NCBI GenBank assembly: GCA_022606135.1
Contig: JABYQN010000002.1
Span: 3,472,001 to 3,536,000, forward strand
Direction: 5' to 3'
Source of the DNA: Fomes fomentarius
Taxonomy: Eukaryota > Basidiomycota > Agaricomycetes > Polyporales > Polyporaceae
DNA length: 64,000 nt
Of the stretch, positions 45,187 to 57,328 are shown one piece after another. The number at the start of each line of letters is the position of its first letter. The first letter of the stretch is position 1. The translations under genes and the position numbers were made by a program. The notes beneath the pieces are model-generated. The model was not told the origin of the DNA. It worked only from the letters and a program-made list of their open reading frames with translations, and did no database searches.

Positions 45187-45839
45187 ATTTGACTTGTCGA
45201 GGGAACGTAACGGTCAAGGCAAAGAGTTAGAGTTCCTTTAACGTGCAGAACTCACCCTAGGCCCGTGCACTTTGTCTCTTTAAGGAACTATCGCTGCTAA
45301 AGGTGAGTTGGGAGGGCTGGCTTTCTTCGCACAGATGCCGTGTGTGAGCGTCGCAATTTGGTCTCCTCAGCTAGGTGATGGTGTGGGCGATCTGTGAGGG
45401 TCTGTCGGAGGCAGAGCTTGCATGAAAGGAGAGAGCAGGAGCATGCATTCAACAAAGACAGGCCACTGTGCCACCCGGGTCGCCCGTCCGACCAAAGACC
45501 ATAGAGGCGCCCGTCGACGCGTAAGAACCGCGTCCTGTCACCAGACAGTCACACCAGCCTCCCTGTCACGATTTTGTGGCTGAACTCAGACCGCCTTCTG
45601 CTCCTTTGGCCATCCTCCCTAGAACCTTTAATCCGGGGCGAATGCGCTGCGCATGACACCATCAGTGTAACGACCGGACCGACCGGACCCTCAGCGAACT
45701 ATACACTCGCTATTCTTCGTTCTAGCAAGCCACGTATACTTAGCAGTGATGACACGGAGTATACAAGACGGGATGACGAGGCACTGAGGACTGGACGGGA
45801 AGGTAGAGGCTGCAGGTCTGCCTCAAGACCGCAGAGATC
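45187..45839. other. Intergenic region between APC4 and DRS1
   Basis: These 653 bp hold the APC4 promoter and the DRS1 3' flank, both minus. A CAGTCACA 8-mer at 45546 is taken as chance. Nothing else is supported. Confidence 0.5.
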
Positions 45840-48556
45840 CTATGCCTTGCGCTTCCCGCCCTTCTTCCTCATACCCCCGATCACATCGCCCTTCTTCGCC
45901 CGCACTCCCTCCCGGGCGGGTCGTTGTCCCATGTCCTTCTCAAACGCCCCACCCTTTGCCTTGGTCACGCGTACACTGCGAGCGGCCTTTTTCTTCTTGT
46001 CTTTCTTTGTCGATGTCTGTCGTCGCTCCGGCTCGCCAATCTTTGCTGGACGCGACGCCTTCTTCGCAGAACGTACCGCCGCCCGAATCGCGCCTGTCTC
46101 CGCTGCATCCTCTTCCATCGCCATTTTCCTCCGCTTCGACCGTCTCGAAAGCCCCGCTAGCTTGTCCCGTTTTGGCTGATGAGACCGTATTTGAGCTGCG
46201 GCCGGATCAACGTATACTCGTTTTACGTACCTTTGTTTCGGCTGACTCCTTTCCCTTTCCCTTTTTGCCGGCGTCGAATCCAGCCTCATACTGCTGTTTA
46301 CTCAACGCTAAAGGGCAAAGAAGAACATGTTAACTTTGGGGTTCACGTGAATGAAGAGCTCTTTGACTCGCCTTCCGTCCTCGCTTTCTCCTTTCCTGTC
46401 TGGAACCATGTACGAGCGGGCCGAGAGAAGATCTCTGCTTCGTGCTCAATCATGTTCTGGCCTTTCTTAAGTTCCATCTCAGCTTGACGAATCTGTCAGG
46501 GCAGGTATCAGGACGACCATCTATAGAACCAACGCAGGACCAGCGCACATACCTGTTTCTCCTCCTTCTCCTCCTGAAGGATTTCGGAGATCTCCAGCTT
46601 CAAACCGTCGAGCTTCTGTGACCATTTGCTAACCACTTCCGGCGGGACCTGCCGATGTCGTACTTGGTCATCGCCGGACGAGTGCTTTATGGCCGCCTTG
46701 AGCATCTTGCGGTCAGCCTCGCCTACGAGCGTGACAGATCTGTCAAAATGATTGATTTAGAATGCGTTGTACCAAGATCGGCGGACCTCGGCTTACCGTC
46801 CCTTTTTCCCTGCTCGAGCCGTTCGTCCCACACGGTGTAGATACTGCGCAAGTTGGCCCGGCATGTCATAATTGATGACTGTCTCGATACCCTTGATGTC
46901 GAGACCGCGAGAGGCCAAGTCGGTCGCCATGAGATAATCTACATGTCCATCCCGGAATTGTTGAAGAGCTTTCAACCGCTACCCGTTCCACGCGAGTCAG
47001 GCTGATGCTCGACGTAATGAGCGAGGAACGTACCTGCTCTTGGCTAAGGTCACCGTGTAGTTCATCGCACTTCATATCCAACAGCCTGAAGACGATACGC
47101 ATTTGGTGGGCAAGCTTCTTGCTACGGAAGAAAATGATGACACGAGACTTGAAGGTCCGCTTGCACAGCGCCACCAGCAGCGCTGACCGCTCTGCCTCCT
47201 TCCCTGCACGCACACGGACAAATTCTTGCAAGAGCCCTCGCGCCGTGGACCGCTTCGGGTCCACGAAGAGTCTGGCGGGCTTGTCCAAGGACATTCGGAC
47301 GAGCTCGTCCACGGAGTCGGTCATTGTCGCAGAGAAGAGCATCGTCTGCCGAGATGTGGGGCAAGACTGGATTATCTCTGAGAGCTCGTCCGCAAACCCG
47401 TCCTCCAGAATCCGGTCGGCTTCGTCAAGCACGAGGATATCAAGAGCGTCAAGGGTGAACGTTGGGGAGTTGCGAATATGATCAATGAGCCTGCCGGGGG
47501 TAGCAATGACCACATCTGGACGCGTCCGGAGGTTCGCTTCCTGTGCCTTGACCGAAAGCCCACCTGAGAGTGATAGTGACATCTGTCAGCACAAAGCGTG
47601 AACTCAGAAGGAGTAGCGGATATGCATACCGACAACCAGTGCGAACCGGATATCTGTGTGGGCCGCAAGTTTTGTGCCGACCTCATAACACTGCACGCCG
47701 AGCTCGCGAGTAGGCACGAGCACCAGACACCGGGTCGCGGCGGCCTTCTTCCCTCGGTCGCGGTACATGAGCCGTTCGAGCATAGGAATGATGAAGGCCG
47801 CTGTCTTTCCGGAGCCTGTTACGGCATTCCCAACGACGTCCTTCCCAAGCAGCGCGACGGGGATGGTCGCGGCCTGTATAGGCGTGGGGGTCGTGAACCC
47901 TAATGAAGTGAGCGACTTGATGATTGGCCGCGAGAGGTTCATGGAGAGGAAGGACGTGTGAGCTTCAGAGGGACCGGTTTCCGAATCAAAGAACGCTGCT
48001 TTGCGCTCTTTCTGCGCCTGGGTTTCTTCCTCGGAGTCGTCGTCCGAGGAGGACGCAACGTCGGTATCGTCTTGTGCATCGTCCGACATGTCTTTATCGC
48101 CCTCACCCTCGTCGCCAGACTCCTCATCCGATGTTGCTAGCGGGTCCTCGTCGTCGTCGCCGCCTCCCACATCCTCGAATTCGTCCTCCGGCCCATCAGA
48201 CCCACCCGAATCCTCGTCACTTTCCGAATCCTCGTCCTCATCGCCCGTTTCATCCGTTTCAGAACCTGCGTCCACCTCTTCACCATCATCTTCAATAGGC
48301 CGTTTCCGTTTCCCGGTACTTGTACGAAGTTTCCGGCGGGCTATGATATCGTCCACTGAGAGGGGCTCCTACGAATCCGTTAGGTAGGCACGTAAGGACA
48401 TACCAACGGTATGCATACCGGCTTGGAGCCTTTTTTGACGAGGTCCTGTACATCCAGGTGATCATCAAGGAAGTCATGGTAAGGGTCGCCCGAAAGGTCA
48501 AAAGAGAATTCAGGATTGAGCTCGACCACCTCTTCCACTGCTTGTGGCTTGGACAT
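45840..48556 (-). CDS. DRS1: DEAD-box RNA helicase Drs1 (DDX27), 60S ribosome assembly
   Basis: Drs1 is a nucleolar ATP-dependent RNA helicase for 27S pre-rRNA processing and 60S assembly. [21 protein letters not shown] is followed by a long Asp/Glu/Ser-rich region (about residues 50-160). The helicase core shows the Q motif ([17 protein letters not shown]), motif I AVTGSGKT, Ia [20 protein letters not shown] ([14 protein letters not shown]), SAT ([14 protein letters not shown]), [34 protein letters not shown] and [10 protein letters not shown]. The C-terminus has coiled-coil and lysine-rich segments ([42 protein letters not shown]) and ends [10 protein letters not shown], typical of Drs1. 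A 380-bp spacer separates it from the next gene's stop. Confidence 0.93.
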
Positions 48557-48934
48557 CGGAGGACAAGTGTGAAGAGAACAAAATAAATAGACGCCCATTC
48601 GGGCACGGTCCGAAAGTGGGCCGCTCTTCCTGCCAGTTAATATTGTCGAGAGAAACCAACATACTCTATAGTGGATTTAAGATGGCTCAATTGCTTGGGA
48701 TAGACTCGTTACGGTTCGTCAGGGTCATGCAGAGGGGTATATCGTATAGGGTGCGATCCAAAGGCCCGCATACAGGACTCGTCATATTCAGCATAGCAAG
48801 TGTCGACAACAAGGGGTAATACAAATCCACGAGTAATGTAGCTTCATAGATATGTGCTGTGGTGGTTGTGGGGCGGAGAAAGCAAGGTATCTGGAAAGCG
48901 AGCGCAACAGACACACGACGTCGTTTCAAGTTTG
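48557..48934. other. Intergenic region upstream of DRS1
   Basis: These 378 bp contain the DRS1 promoter and the 3' end of the RasGEF gene. No other feature is seen. Confidence 0.5.
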
Positions 48935-51900
48935 TTAATTCCAAGAGAAATTCAGGAGCTTGCGGAAGATGGCAGCATCTTTGTGGTTCGGATCCCGAGT
49001 AGCCACACGAGGCCCTCTGGATTGGAAGCTGTCCTCGTACTCCAGGTCAGGAAGCGCTATGCGGGAGCGTTGCATCTTTATGTAGAGGATGAGCAACATG
49101 CCACTGTAGCGAGACAAAGACTCTCGTACCTCGTAATCCATGAGCGCGGCCTCCTGGTGGATCAGGAACAGCTTGCGAACTTCGCCGCGATCCTGGAACC
49201 TGTCGTACTCTCCACTTTCGCGACAGCCCTTCTGGCACTGCGCGATAGTATCGATGAAGCGCGCCATCATATTGAACTTCGCCCAGTGGATCTTGCTGAG
49301 GTCGTCGTCGTGGTAGTCGGGGTTTCCCTCGTGTGCACGAATGAGGTCAGAAAGGTGAATCTCTCTGTGGACATCGTGAGCGATGGAGAATAGGCAAAAC
49401 TGATGCTGATCACATACAAAGCGGGTATACATGCGCCTTTCGTGTTCCTCAGGGCCATCCGGTACTTCTGGTGCGAGCGCACCGACTGAAGAAGCTGGTC
49501 CCATTGCTGAAAGTTCTTCCAGTGTTCGCTCGACTTGGTGCGCAGAAGCTCGAGCGACTCATCGCCCTCGAACGTGGCGCTGTTGATTCCCGCGATGATA
49601 GCACGTAGCCCCGAATAGTTGTGGAGATTGCGTAGACGGTTCGCGACGTCGATGAACTTCTCGATCTGCCGTGCACGACCCTTGGGCTTATCGTGACAGA
49701 GGATGAGCGACACAACCCTGGTACGTTCATAAGTTGGGATCTGCATCGACTAAAGGGGAACGAACTGCTTACCATTCACCGAAGTGGTTCGAGATGAGAT
49801 TGTATACGGTGATCGGGTCGGCTTCCGTATCCTTCTTTCCCTGTACAAGGACGTGCTGCAGCCAATGACGCGGCTATGGCGAAAATGCGTGAGTCAGGTT
49901 GAAGTAGCAGGAAGATACGAACAACGTATACGCACCTCGATACGCAAGAAAAATTGGCATTGTATTCGGGTCATCTCCTGGGCAATATCGGCGGGATCCC
50001 ACGAGTGTAGTAAATGGCTCGTGCTCAGTAACAACCGTATCTGTGCCTTGGGCGACATGGACTGTAAGGACGAGTTTGGGGCTGACTCGTATGCTAGCCC
50101 AGCCGAAGACTGTTGGGTAGGCGCGCCGATCAACGCCTTAGCTGTCAATGGTAAGCTTGCCTTACGCTCGCGCGCGAAACCAGACTGCGAGGTGGTCGGG
50201 TTACTCGAGCCATTGTCGGCCGGCATTGGGGGCGGGCTTGCAGATCGGCGAGAAATGGGAGGGTCCAAATGAAACGAGTGCTCTTCATCCGAGACGCTCG
50301 AGGTATCAGAGTTCTCATCCTCGACCTTGAGACTCCAAGAAGAATCCTTGTCCTTAAGACTTGAGACCATCTCAAGGAATGGGAGGAACTCGGCACCATA
50401 GTGGAGGAGATAGGTCTTGTTCAGGATTGACTTGATGAGAGCAGCAAGGGCGCTAGAGGCACCAGAAACGGCGAAGTCGGTAGGATACACGATGATCCAA
50501 TGGTCTAGCAATTGACAAATCCTATAGTGCGGGTCAGTTTTGACATTCCAGCGGTCATATTGAGTGACGGCATGCTACACACCTCATTTGCGCATAGCAA
50601 GCAAACATTGGATCCCCAGTTGGGGTATCGAGTGCACGCATCCTCTTCTGCATAGCAAGCAGGACGGTGCGCGGGCTCGCGAAACGGCGATATGTTAGCA
50701 GAAAATGAGAGATGAAGACGGGGTCTGAGGAGCAACGTTAATGAAGTCCGCGGGTGAACAGCCTGAACGACGTACCATCGTCACATACAGCCATAAACAA
50801 GAGTTTGTTCAACAGGTCCTCCAGACTCATCCATGGTGGGGCACGACTGTGTCCAGCGGTCAGTACTGATCACCCATTTCGCAAAAAATGAAAGACACTG
50901 ACGATTCCTTCATGGAGTGCTCCCGCACCCCATCGGATGTTGAGACATCAGTCGTGCTTGACGGCCCATCGGTCCCGAGACCGGAGATACCGGGATGTGC
51001 AAGCGAGGAGCGGCTTCCGTTCCTAGGGGCACTATACACACCAGTATGCCCATCCCGCTCTTCGCGCTTGGATTTCTCATGTTCTGAGAGCAAGTCACTT
51101 GTTGAGCGAGCACGTGTTGGGGAAGCCGGAGTAGGCGGTACGCCGGAAGCCGTTGTACTCGCCACGGGCAGATGTTTCGTACGCGCTCCGTGCGAAATAG
51201 ACTGCGAGGGCGCATGTGACGTTCGGTTAGTAGGCGAGGGTTGCTGAAGGGAAGAGATTGTCTGTGGAGACGATGCAGCGGTCGGCGTCGCAGATGATGC
51301 CCTTGAGATCTCCCACGGTAACGGTGATGCAGAGAGAATAGCGGGCGAAGCCGGATTTCTGTGATACTCACTCCCATGTTCTGCGGCAAGTTAGTCAACA
51401 AAATGATGGATTGAAAGCTAGAACTGACCTCGCGGGCGACTGATGGTTTTAATTACCAATGCAAATGCTTTTCGTATGCGCTCCTTGCCTTGCTCAGTGA
51501 CAGCGGAAGCTTCGACAAGACCTGTGTCGTACTGTTGTATTGTCTTGAGAGCGTGGGCTGGCGGGACTATAGCCTCCAGTTCGGACTTGCAAGCAAGTAC
51601 GATGCGAGGTACCTCGATGTTGCCAAAGGCACCTGTGAGAAGATGAGGAAGTAGAACGAGTAGTGACGCGCAGATGGGCACTGACGGAGCAGGTCCTCGA
51701 CATGCAACAAGGAATTCTCCTCTGTGGCGTCGTAGCAGATAATGATGCCATCCCAAGCTTCGTTTGCATCCTCCCAGATGCCACAAGCATCTTTCAGGTT
51801 GAAAGCAGAAACATCCGCCTCCAGCACCCGCAGAGTGCTCCCTCCCATATCCTGGCCCGCAGGAATGACACCTCTTCGAGCGATGTCTGTGTGCCGTCAG

Positions 51901-52940
51901 CATGCAGAGAGAGACGATGTCCCGAGCAGATACGCACAAGTAAACACTCCTCGTCCATTGCAATCAACCGATAACTCCTCGGGTTTGCTAAGTCCGATGT
52001 GCTTCAGCCCTTTCTGAATGACCGTCGACTTCCCGCAGCCATGAGGTCCAACGACAAGTAGCGTGATCTCAGGTGCAGCCTACTCATAGTTTAGGGCTGC
52101 TTCGAACACAAACAAATCTTGGTAGCTCACCTCTGGCAGATGAGTAGCTACTGATACAAGATTCTTCTGCTTAGTGCCCCTAAAATTCATACTGCTACTT
52201 CGCGCCGGCGATAATGGCACTGATGGACGGGAAGTATGCATGGTAGGGACCGATCCCCTAGCCTGCAGGCGCGACGGCATTGGAAGGTCTCCTGGACGAA
52301 CAGACTGGCGCGAGGATTGCTTGCTCTTGCGCGTGCGTCGTGAAAAGTCGTCAGAGCGTTCGATGTCTGACTCGTCCAGGCAGGCGAGATCGCGGTCGTC
52401 GGTGGTGGTACTGACGCTGGTGCCGCGGCTGCGTGATGAAGTCGAGTAGGCGGTCGCACGCTTATCGCGGTCAGCCCAAGGAGGACGGAAGGTTGGGGTT
52501 GCAGCGTCAGGGTGGCGAGAGGAGGGGTTGGGGAGACGGTCAGAATCAGCCTGGGAAGAGCGGAAGTCGGAGGAAAGGGGGCTAGGAGGAGTGGGCCTTG
52601 CAGCGGCCATAGGAGGATGCTTGTAGTTGACGAAAGAGTCGACAGAGATGGACTTCCTGAGACCGGGTGGGGTGTTCATGGCAAGAGCAGCGGGAGGATA
52701 GAGGTAGACAGGTGAGCCATTAGCAGAGAACGAGATGGGCTGATCCGGGGACAAGGACGTGTGAGCAGTCAAGAAGGTGTCCTGAGAGGTATACGGGGAA
52801 GAAGAAGAGGGACGTGAGGACGGGGATTCTGAATCCTTATGGCCAGAACTTCGGCCGAAGAGGTTGGAGGTGTCGGGCATCTGAATTGGGGGGAGCGAAG
52901 GGATTTTCGGCAGGTCGATAGGGGGGCTTTTGGGACTCAT
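48935..52940 (-). CDS. Cdc25-type Ras guanine nucleotide exchange factor with N-terminal P-loop domain
   Basis: This protein is predicted to load GTP onto Ras. A disordered Ser/Pro-rich start (MSPKSPPIDLPKIPSLPP to about residue 270) leads into a Ras-like domain: EITLLVVGPHGCGKSTVI (P-loop), LRVLEADVSAFN in place of the DxxG motif, WDGIIICYDATEENSL, and VLACKSELE in place of NKxD. A second disordered linker follows. The RasGEF N-terminal module reads APPWMSLEDLLNKLLFMAV, PVFISHFLLTYRRFASP and ICQLLDHWIIVYPTDFA. The catalytic CDC25 domain reads YERTRVVSLILCHD, IEKFIDVANRLRNLHNYSGL, AIIAGINSATF, VHLSDLIRAHEGNPDY and INWAKF-like IHWAKFNMMARFIDTI. The last exon ends KLLNFSWN. Intron bridges keep the whole open, so I treat it as one gene. 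The lost G3 and G4 motifs suggest a structural rather than cycling GTPase domain. Confidence 0.85.
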
Positions 52941-53673
52941 GATGAGGCGGTGGCGGCGTCGTTCATAGGTGTCTCTTGCAGACCGACGGGTATGCCTTCA
53001 TCAGCCCTCCCTGGCTGGGCCGAACGAGATGCAGTTGAAAGAGGGAGAGGGGGCGGAGTGCGACGCGGACGTGCGCAGGAATTCGGAACACGATGAGCTG
53101 GGAGGGCGAGTTTGTGGCACTGGCCGCGCCCGTCGCAAGATGCCCAGTCCGAGTCGCGACGCCCTCCACTGGGACCATCCCGGCCTCTCCCCGGCGCAAT
53201 AATCAGGCCCCGGCTCCCGGTCATTCCGCCATCATGTGATCCTCCCTTGTCCTTGACCACTTCTTGTTTTCTCTATCTCCTCTATACTCTGTAGTATGTC
53301 ATGACATTCGTCAATCATCACCTTCACTCGCAAGACCGGTATGCTCCATTCGTGTACTGCTCCCGCGAAAGCTGTCTAGCAGTATTCGATGGCACAACAA
53401 GTACACTAGTACTGCTTCCAACGATCGGCCTACTTGATAGCGAAATGTCGCGTCAAACGACGATCGTCTTCAGCCCACCAATATGTGTAGACAGTATCCA
53501 CCCATGCGCATGTTCTCCGCGTGCCCACAGCCTGCCTGTGCCCACCAGGTGCCCACCATGCACGACGCCTCTCATCCCATAAATCGCATCCTCGCAACGA
53601 AGCACCTCCACTATAGCTACATCCTTATCCCTCTGTACCCTTGCCATCCAGTATGCGACAGCGTCGACCAGCG
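52941..53673. other. Divergent promoter region of RasGEF and the MARVEL-like gene
   Basis: These 733 bp lie between two divergent starts. Short open frames exist without support, and nothing else is recognisable. Confidence 0.5.
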
Positions 53674-54340
53674 ATGCGTGCCAACTATCACCCCTTCCTC
53701 TTCACCCTCCTCGCCCTCAGCGCCGCCGCCGAGCTCGGCCTCACTGCTTTTCTTGTCAGCGCCGGTAACGAAGCCCGGTCCTGGTCCAGTCCAAGCTTCC
53801 ACTCGCTGTCCGTTCCTCGCAGCTCCAAGTGTCGTCCGCGTCTGACGGAGAGCCATCTGCGTAACAGGTTGATCCTGCTTTGTTTCTCCTCCGCATGGAC
53901 ACTCCTCTTTTCGACAGCCTACGTTCTCTGGATCGTCGATGGTGCCGTCCACCTGCTCGCAGAAGTGGCGAGTTCTGTCATATGGCTCCTGTTGACCTCG
54001 GTCTTATGGGTAAGCACCTTCGTCGCTGTCACTCTGGGCACACATCGACCCATCACCACAGGGTGTAGGCGCGGGCCTCATGCATAACGCGCGGACGGGC
54101 GGAAATTGTGCAGGACGGGCGCCCCTCTCGCGGTGGGTCCACTTTGCGGCAGTGTTCTTCCCAGAGGTCCACGAGCTGACCAAGGATAACGGTATCAGCT
54201 GTCGCCAAACGCTCACTGTGGAAGCATTGGGGTGGACTGAGTTCAGTCTCTGCTGCGTGACGCTAGCTGCCACCCTGTTGTGGATGCGCACAGGTCTGGG
54301 GAAGAGAAGGTCCGTCAGAGACTCGCGGACGTTCGTGTAA
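53674..54340 (+). CDS. MARVEL-like four-helix membrane protein
   Basis: The spliced product has four hydrophobic helices, with short N- and C-termini, as in fungal MARVEL-domain proteins. Helix 1 is HPFLFTLLALSAAAELGLTAF; an intron (about 53812-53870) leads to helix 2 (LILLCFSSAWTLLFSTAYVLW), then helix 3 (VASSVIWLLLTSVLWGVGAG). A loop with NARTGGNCAGRAPLSRC and CRQTLTVEALGW carries paired cysteines before helix 4 (FSLCCVTLAATLLWM). It ends RRSVRDSRTFV. The ATG at 53674 starts just before helix 1; another lies at 53653. The function is unknown; membrane organisation or trafficking is only a family-level guess. Confidence 0.72.
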
Positions 54341-54785
54341 TATTAGGATGACCATGGACACGCACCTCGGACTCATATTTATGGAGACGGAAAACGACCA
54401 GCGGGACTAGTCACTGTGATCTTCTGCATTGATTAAGACGACAACGAGTTGGCCAAACTATTATGACGATTAATCATACGCGAGCCGTTGCGAGGTCTAA
54501 GGGACAGTAGAAGGGCACTGAGCTGCGCGACATCGTCTAACAGACTGCCTGCCACACTGAGTCACTGACTGACAAGTCGTCACCGGAGAACGCCGAGATA
54601 TGGGTGACGTTTATCTGATAAGATCGAGTGCTTGGCTGGTCGGATGTGCCCCAGCTCTTTCCCTCTGACATCTCAACTTGGGCCTCACCCTGTCCCACTC
54701 TGTCCACTTGCACCGGCCCCTTCCTAATCGCGTAAGTCTGCCAGCGAGCTCTGTCTGCTCCTCCACGCTCCAGGCATCATCCACC
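54341..54785. other. Intergenic region upstream of the MFSD1-like gene
   Basis: These 445 bp are the probable 3' flank of the MARVEL-like gene plus a promoter with a C/T-rich leader before 54786. No other feature is seen. Confidence 0.5.
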
Positions 54786-57146
54786 ATGTCCACCGACGTC
54801 CCACGGATACCCCTACTCAACGATGTGGACGCAGAAGACAGGGGTGAGGAATATTGGGTGGAAGACTCGGACGAGGCACATGAACGCAGGGTTGAGGCAT
54901 CTCTTCTGAACGAGGACCGCGCCCCGCCTTCGCCAGCCAGAGCGTACTCCATCCGCGCATTGGCGTTGCTCTGCGCTTGTTCCCTGAGTATAGGGAGTCA
55001 TTAGTGCGTTTACTTTCTCATTCCCTTTCAAATATGAAGCTTACCTTGCCAAGTGCATCATACATCTTAGGTCCTCTCAAATCCCGCCTCTCGCGCGAGA
55101 TGGGCACCAACAACACCGAGTTCTCCCTCCTCATCTCTGCCTTCTCGCTCAACAGTACATGGACACCGCTCGTCGGTGGTGTGCTCGCGAGCCACATGGG
55201 AACGACGTTCACAAGCATCCTTGCCACTGGTGTCATATTTCTGGGTATGTCCGTAGGCACTGCATTCCCTACGACCGCACACAGCGGGCTTACTCCGCGT
55301 TGTCCAGGGCAAGCGATTCTTCTCATCGGAAACCTCTCGAACAGCGTTCGACTCATGGCGTTGGGAATGTTCATATTCGGTCTTGGGGTGAGTCCCCTCG
55401 CCGTCGTGCAAGAGACGATCATCGTGCGTTTCTTCAAGTCCCACGGCCTTGGGGTCTCGCTCGCCCTCGGTCTCGTCGCAGGCAAGGGCGCATCCTTCAT
55501 CTCCGCCCTCACTTCCTACCCCCTTGCGGAGCGCTTCGGGCCTCACGCGCCCTTTTATGCTTCGACGTTCTTGACCGCTTTCTCGTTCACCATCAACCTC
55601 GTCTACCTTTCTGCGTCGAAATGGCTGATTCGGGAGTCCGGTACGGAACTGGAGCCCTCGGAGATTCATGCCGAGGCGCATTCGCGAGCTGCGTCTTCGA
55701 CTGGTATCACTTCCGAAGCCGAGGCGTTGAAGGAGGTGGCGAAGAAGCGGATGGTATACCTCAGGGACATCACTAAGCTCGGTGATGTATTTTGGGCGTG
55801 AGTTACATTCCCGTATCGTTTCAATGCGTAATCGCTAAGGGGAACCTTCCAGTTACATTGGAATGAATGTACTCTGCGGTTCTATCTGGGCACCGTTCAC
55901 TCATCTCGCTGCGTGAGGTTCTTGCCTTTTGCGCACATGGGCTCCACTGAAACTGCGAGTGAAGGAATGTGTTGCAGCGACGATTCGACCTCCCGGAGGC
56001 GGAAGCCAGCCTGAAGGCTTCATATCTATTAGGTGGCAGTGTTATCCTGTACCCAATCGTGAGCCATTTTGTCGTCACCCATCGCAGCATGATAACCCAT
56101 ACACTGAGTACAGACCGGGTTTGTGATTGACAGAGTCAAGAAGCGCAACTTCCCCATGAGGCTTTTACTGTTGTCCGGAATCCTGACTCTTACATGCTAT
56201 ATATGGCTCGCTACGCCTCCCAGGTTGACTAAGACCCCCCTGCCTGCTATTTTCTCGTTCGCCTTGGGACATGGTTTCGCTCCGCGTGAGTGGTCTCCTA
56301 TCACAGAATGGCGGTCGTGCAGGTCTAACGGTTATGCAGTACTATTGGTGGTAATTGTCCCCCGCATTGTTCCGCTCAAATATGTGTCCACTACTCTTGG
56401 CGCGCATAAAGCAGTCAGTCATCTGCACGCATTTTGGTGAGGGTCATCGATAGTTGACTCCCAATCCAACCCAGCTCGAGCAGACCGGCTCGACAATCTT
56501 CCAGACCCTAGCTGGTCTTGCTCTAGATATCAAGAGCAAGAAGCCCACACACAAGCTCTCTGCGACAGAAGGAGATGACCCTGACGTGCAATTACTGCTC
56601 AACGCACTAGTCTTGGTTAACGTCTTGGAAATTCTGGCCATCATCGGCCTCTCGCGCCTAGACCGCAAGCAGAAGCAGGCTGCCACCCGCCGCATGAGCG
56701 CCCTTCTCCCCCAGACCGTCGACGAGAGTGATGAAGAAGGCTCGCACCCAGCGAAAGAGCCGGGCTCGGCAGGTGAAGACGGGTGGCAGGCAGAGCCTTC
56801 ATCGAGCGATGCGCAACATAGTCGGAGATTCAGCAGTCTCAGCCGTCATGTCGGGAGACCGTCAACCTCGAGTCCGGAGCAGAGCATTCCACTGCTGGGA
56901 AGCGGTTCGCGTGCGTCGACAGTACGCGGCAGTCGGTATGTCGTGGAAGCAGTCGTCTCGGAGACCCCTGACGCTTCGCCTGTGAACGTCAAGGTGCTCC
57001 GGACGGAGGCGGAGGTGCGGCGGGGAGAAGTGTTCGCGGTGCTCTCTGGCTCTTTGATCGCATTTGCTTGGGTGCTGTTCATGGGCACCGCTTGGTATAG
57101 GCTGCGGTCGAAGGAGGAGAGAGGAGGGAGCGGGAACTTAGGCTGA
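54786..57146 (+). CDS. Major facilitator superfamily transporter, MFSD1-like
   Basis: This is a 12-helix MFS carrier. Its acidic N-terminus carries a dileucine-type signal (RIPLLND), consistent with sorting to the vacuole or lysosome-like compartment. The first half reads YSIRALALLCACSLSIGSHY, ASYILGPLKSRLSREMG, NTEFSLLISAFSLNSTWTPLV, GTTFTSILATGVIFLGQAILL, LMALGMFIFGLGVSPLAVVQE, VRFFKSHGLGVSLALGLVAGK and FYASTFLTAFSFTINLVYL. The second half reads GMNVLCGSIWAPFTHLAAN, VLQRRFDLPEAEASLKASYLL, VILYPIVSHFVVTHR and RIVPLKYVSTTLGAHKALEQTG. A Ser-rich C-terminal domain ends in one more hydrophobic helix (VLSGSLIAFAWVLFMGTAWY). MFSD1 exports dipeptides from lysosomes; the substrate here is unproven. 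The gene is intact if the intron at about 55917 ends at gtgaag. Confidence 0.87.
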
Positions 57147-57328
57147 CAGGAGGTTGTCGGCTTTCCAGGACTGCGTCTGCATGAATCGTGTACGTTAATA
57201 TTCATGTCTCTGCTATGATCTCTAAATGCGCCAAGAAGCAGGTATTTATGTGTAGTGTATAATAGAAATTACTGGATCGATACGTTGCGCGAATAGGAGA
57301 TTCAATGCGATAGATCACGGGATGCCAT

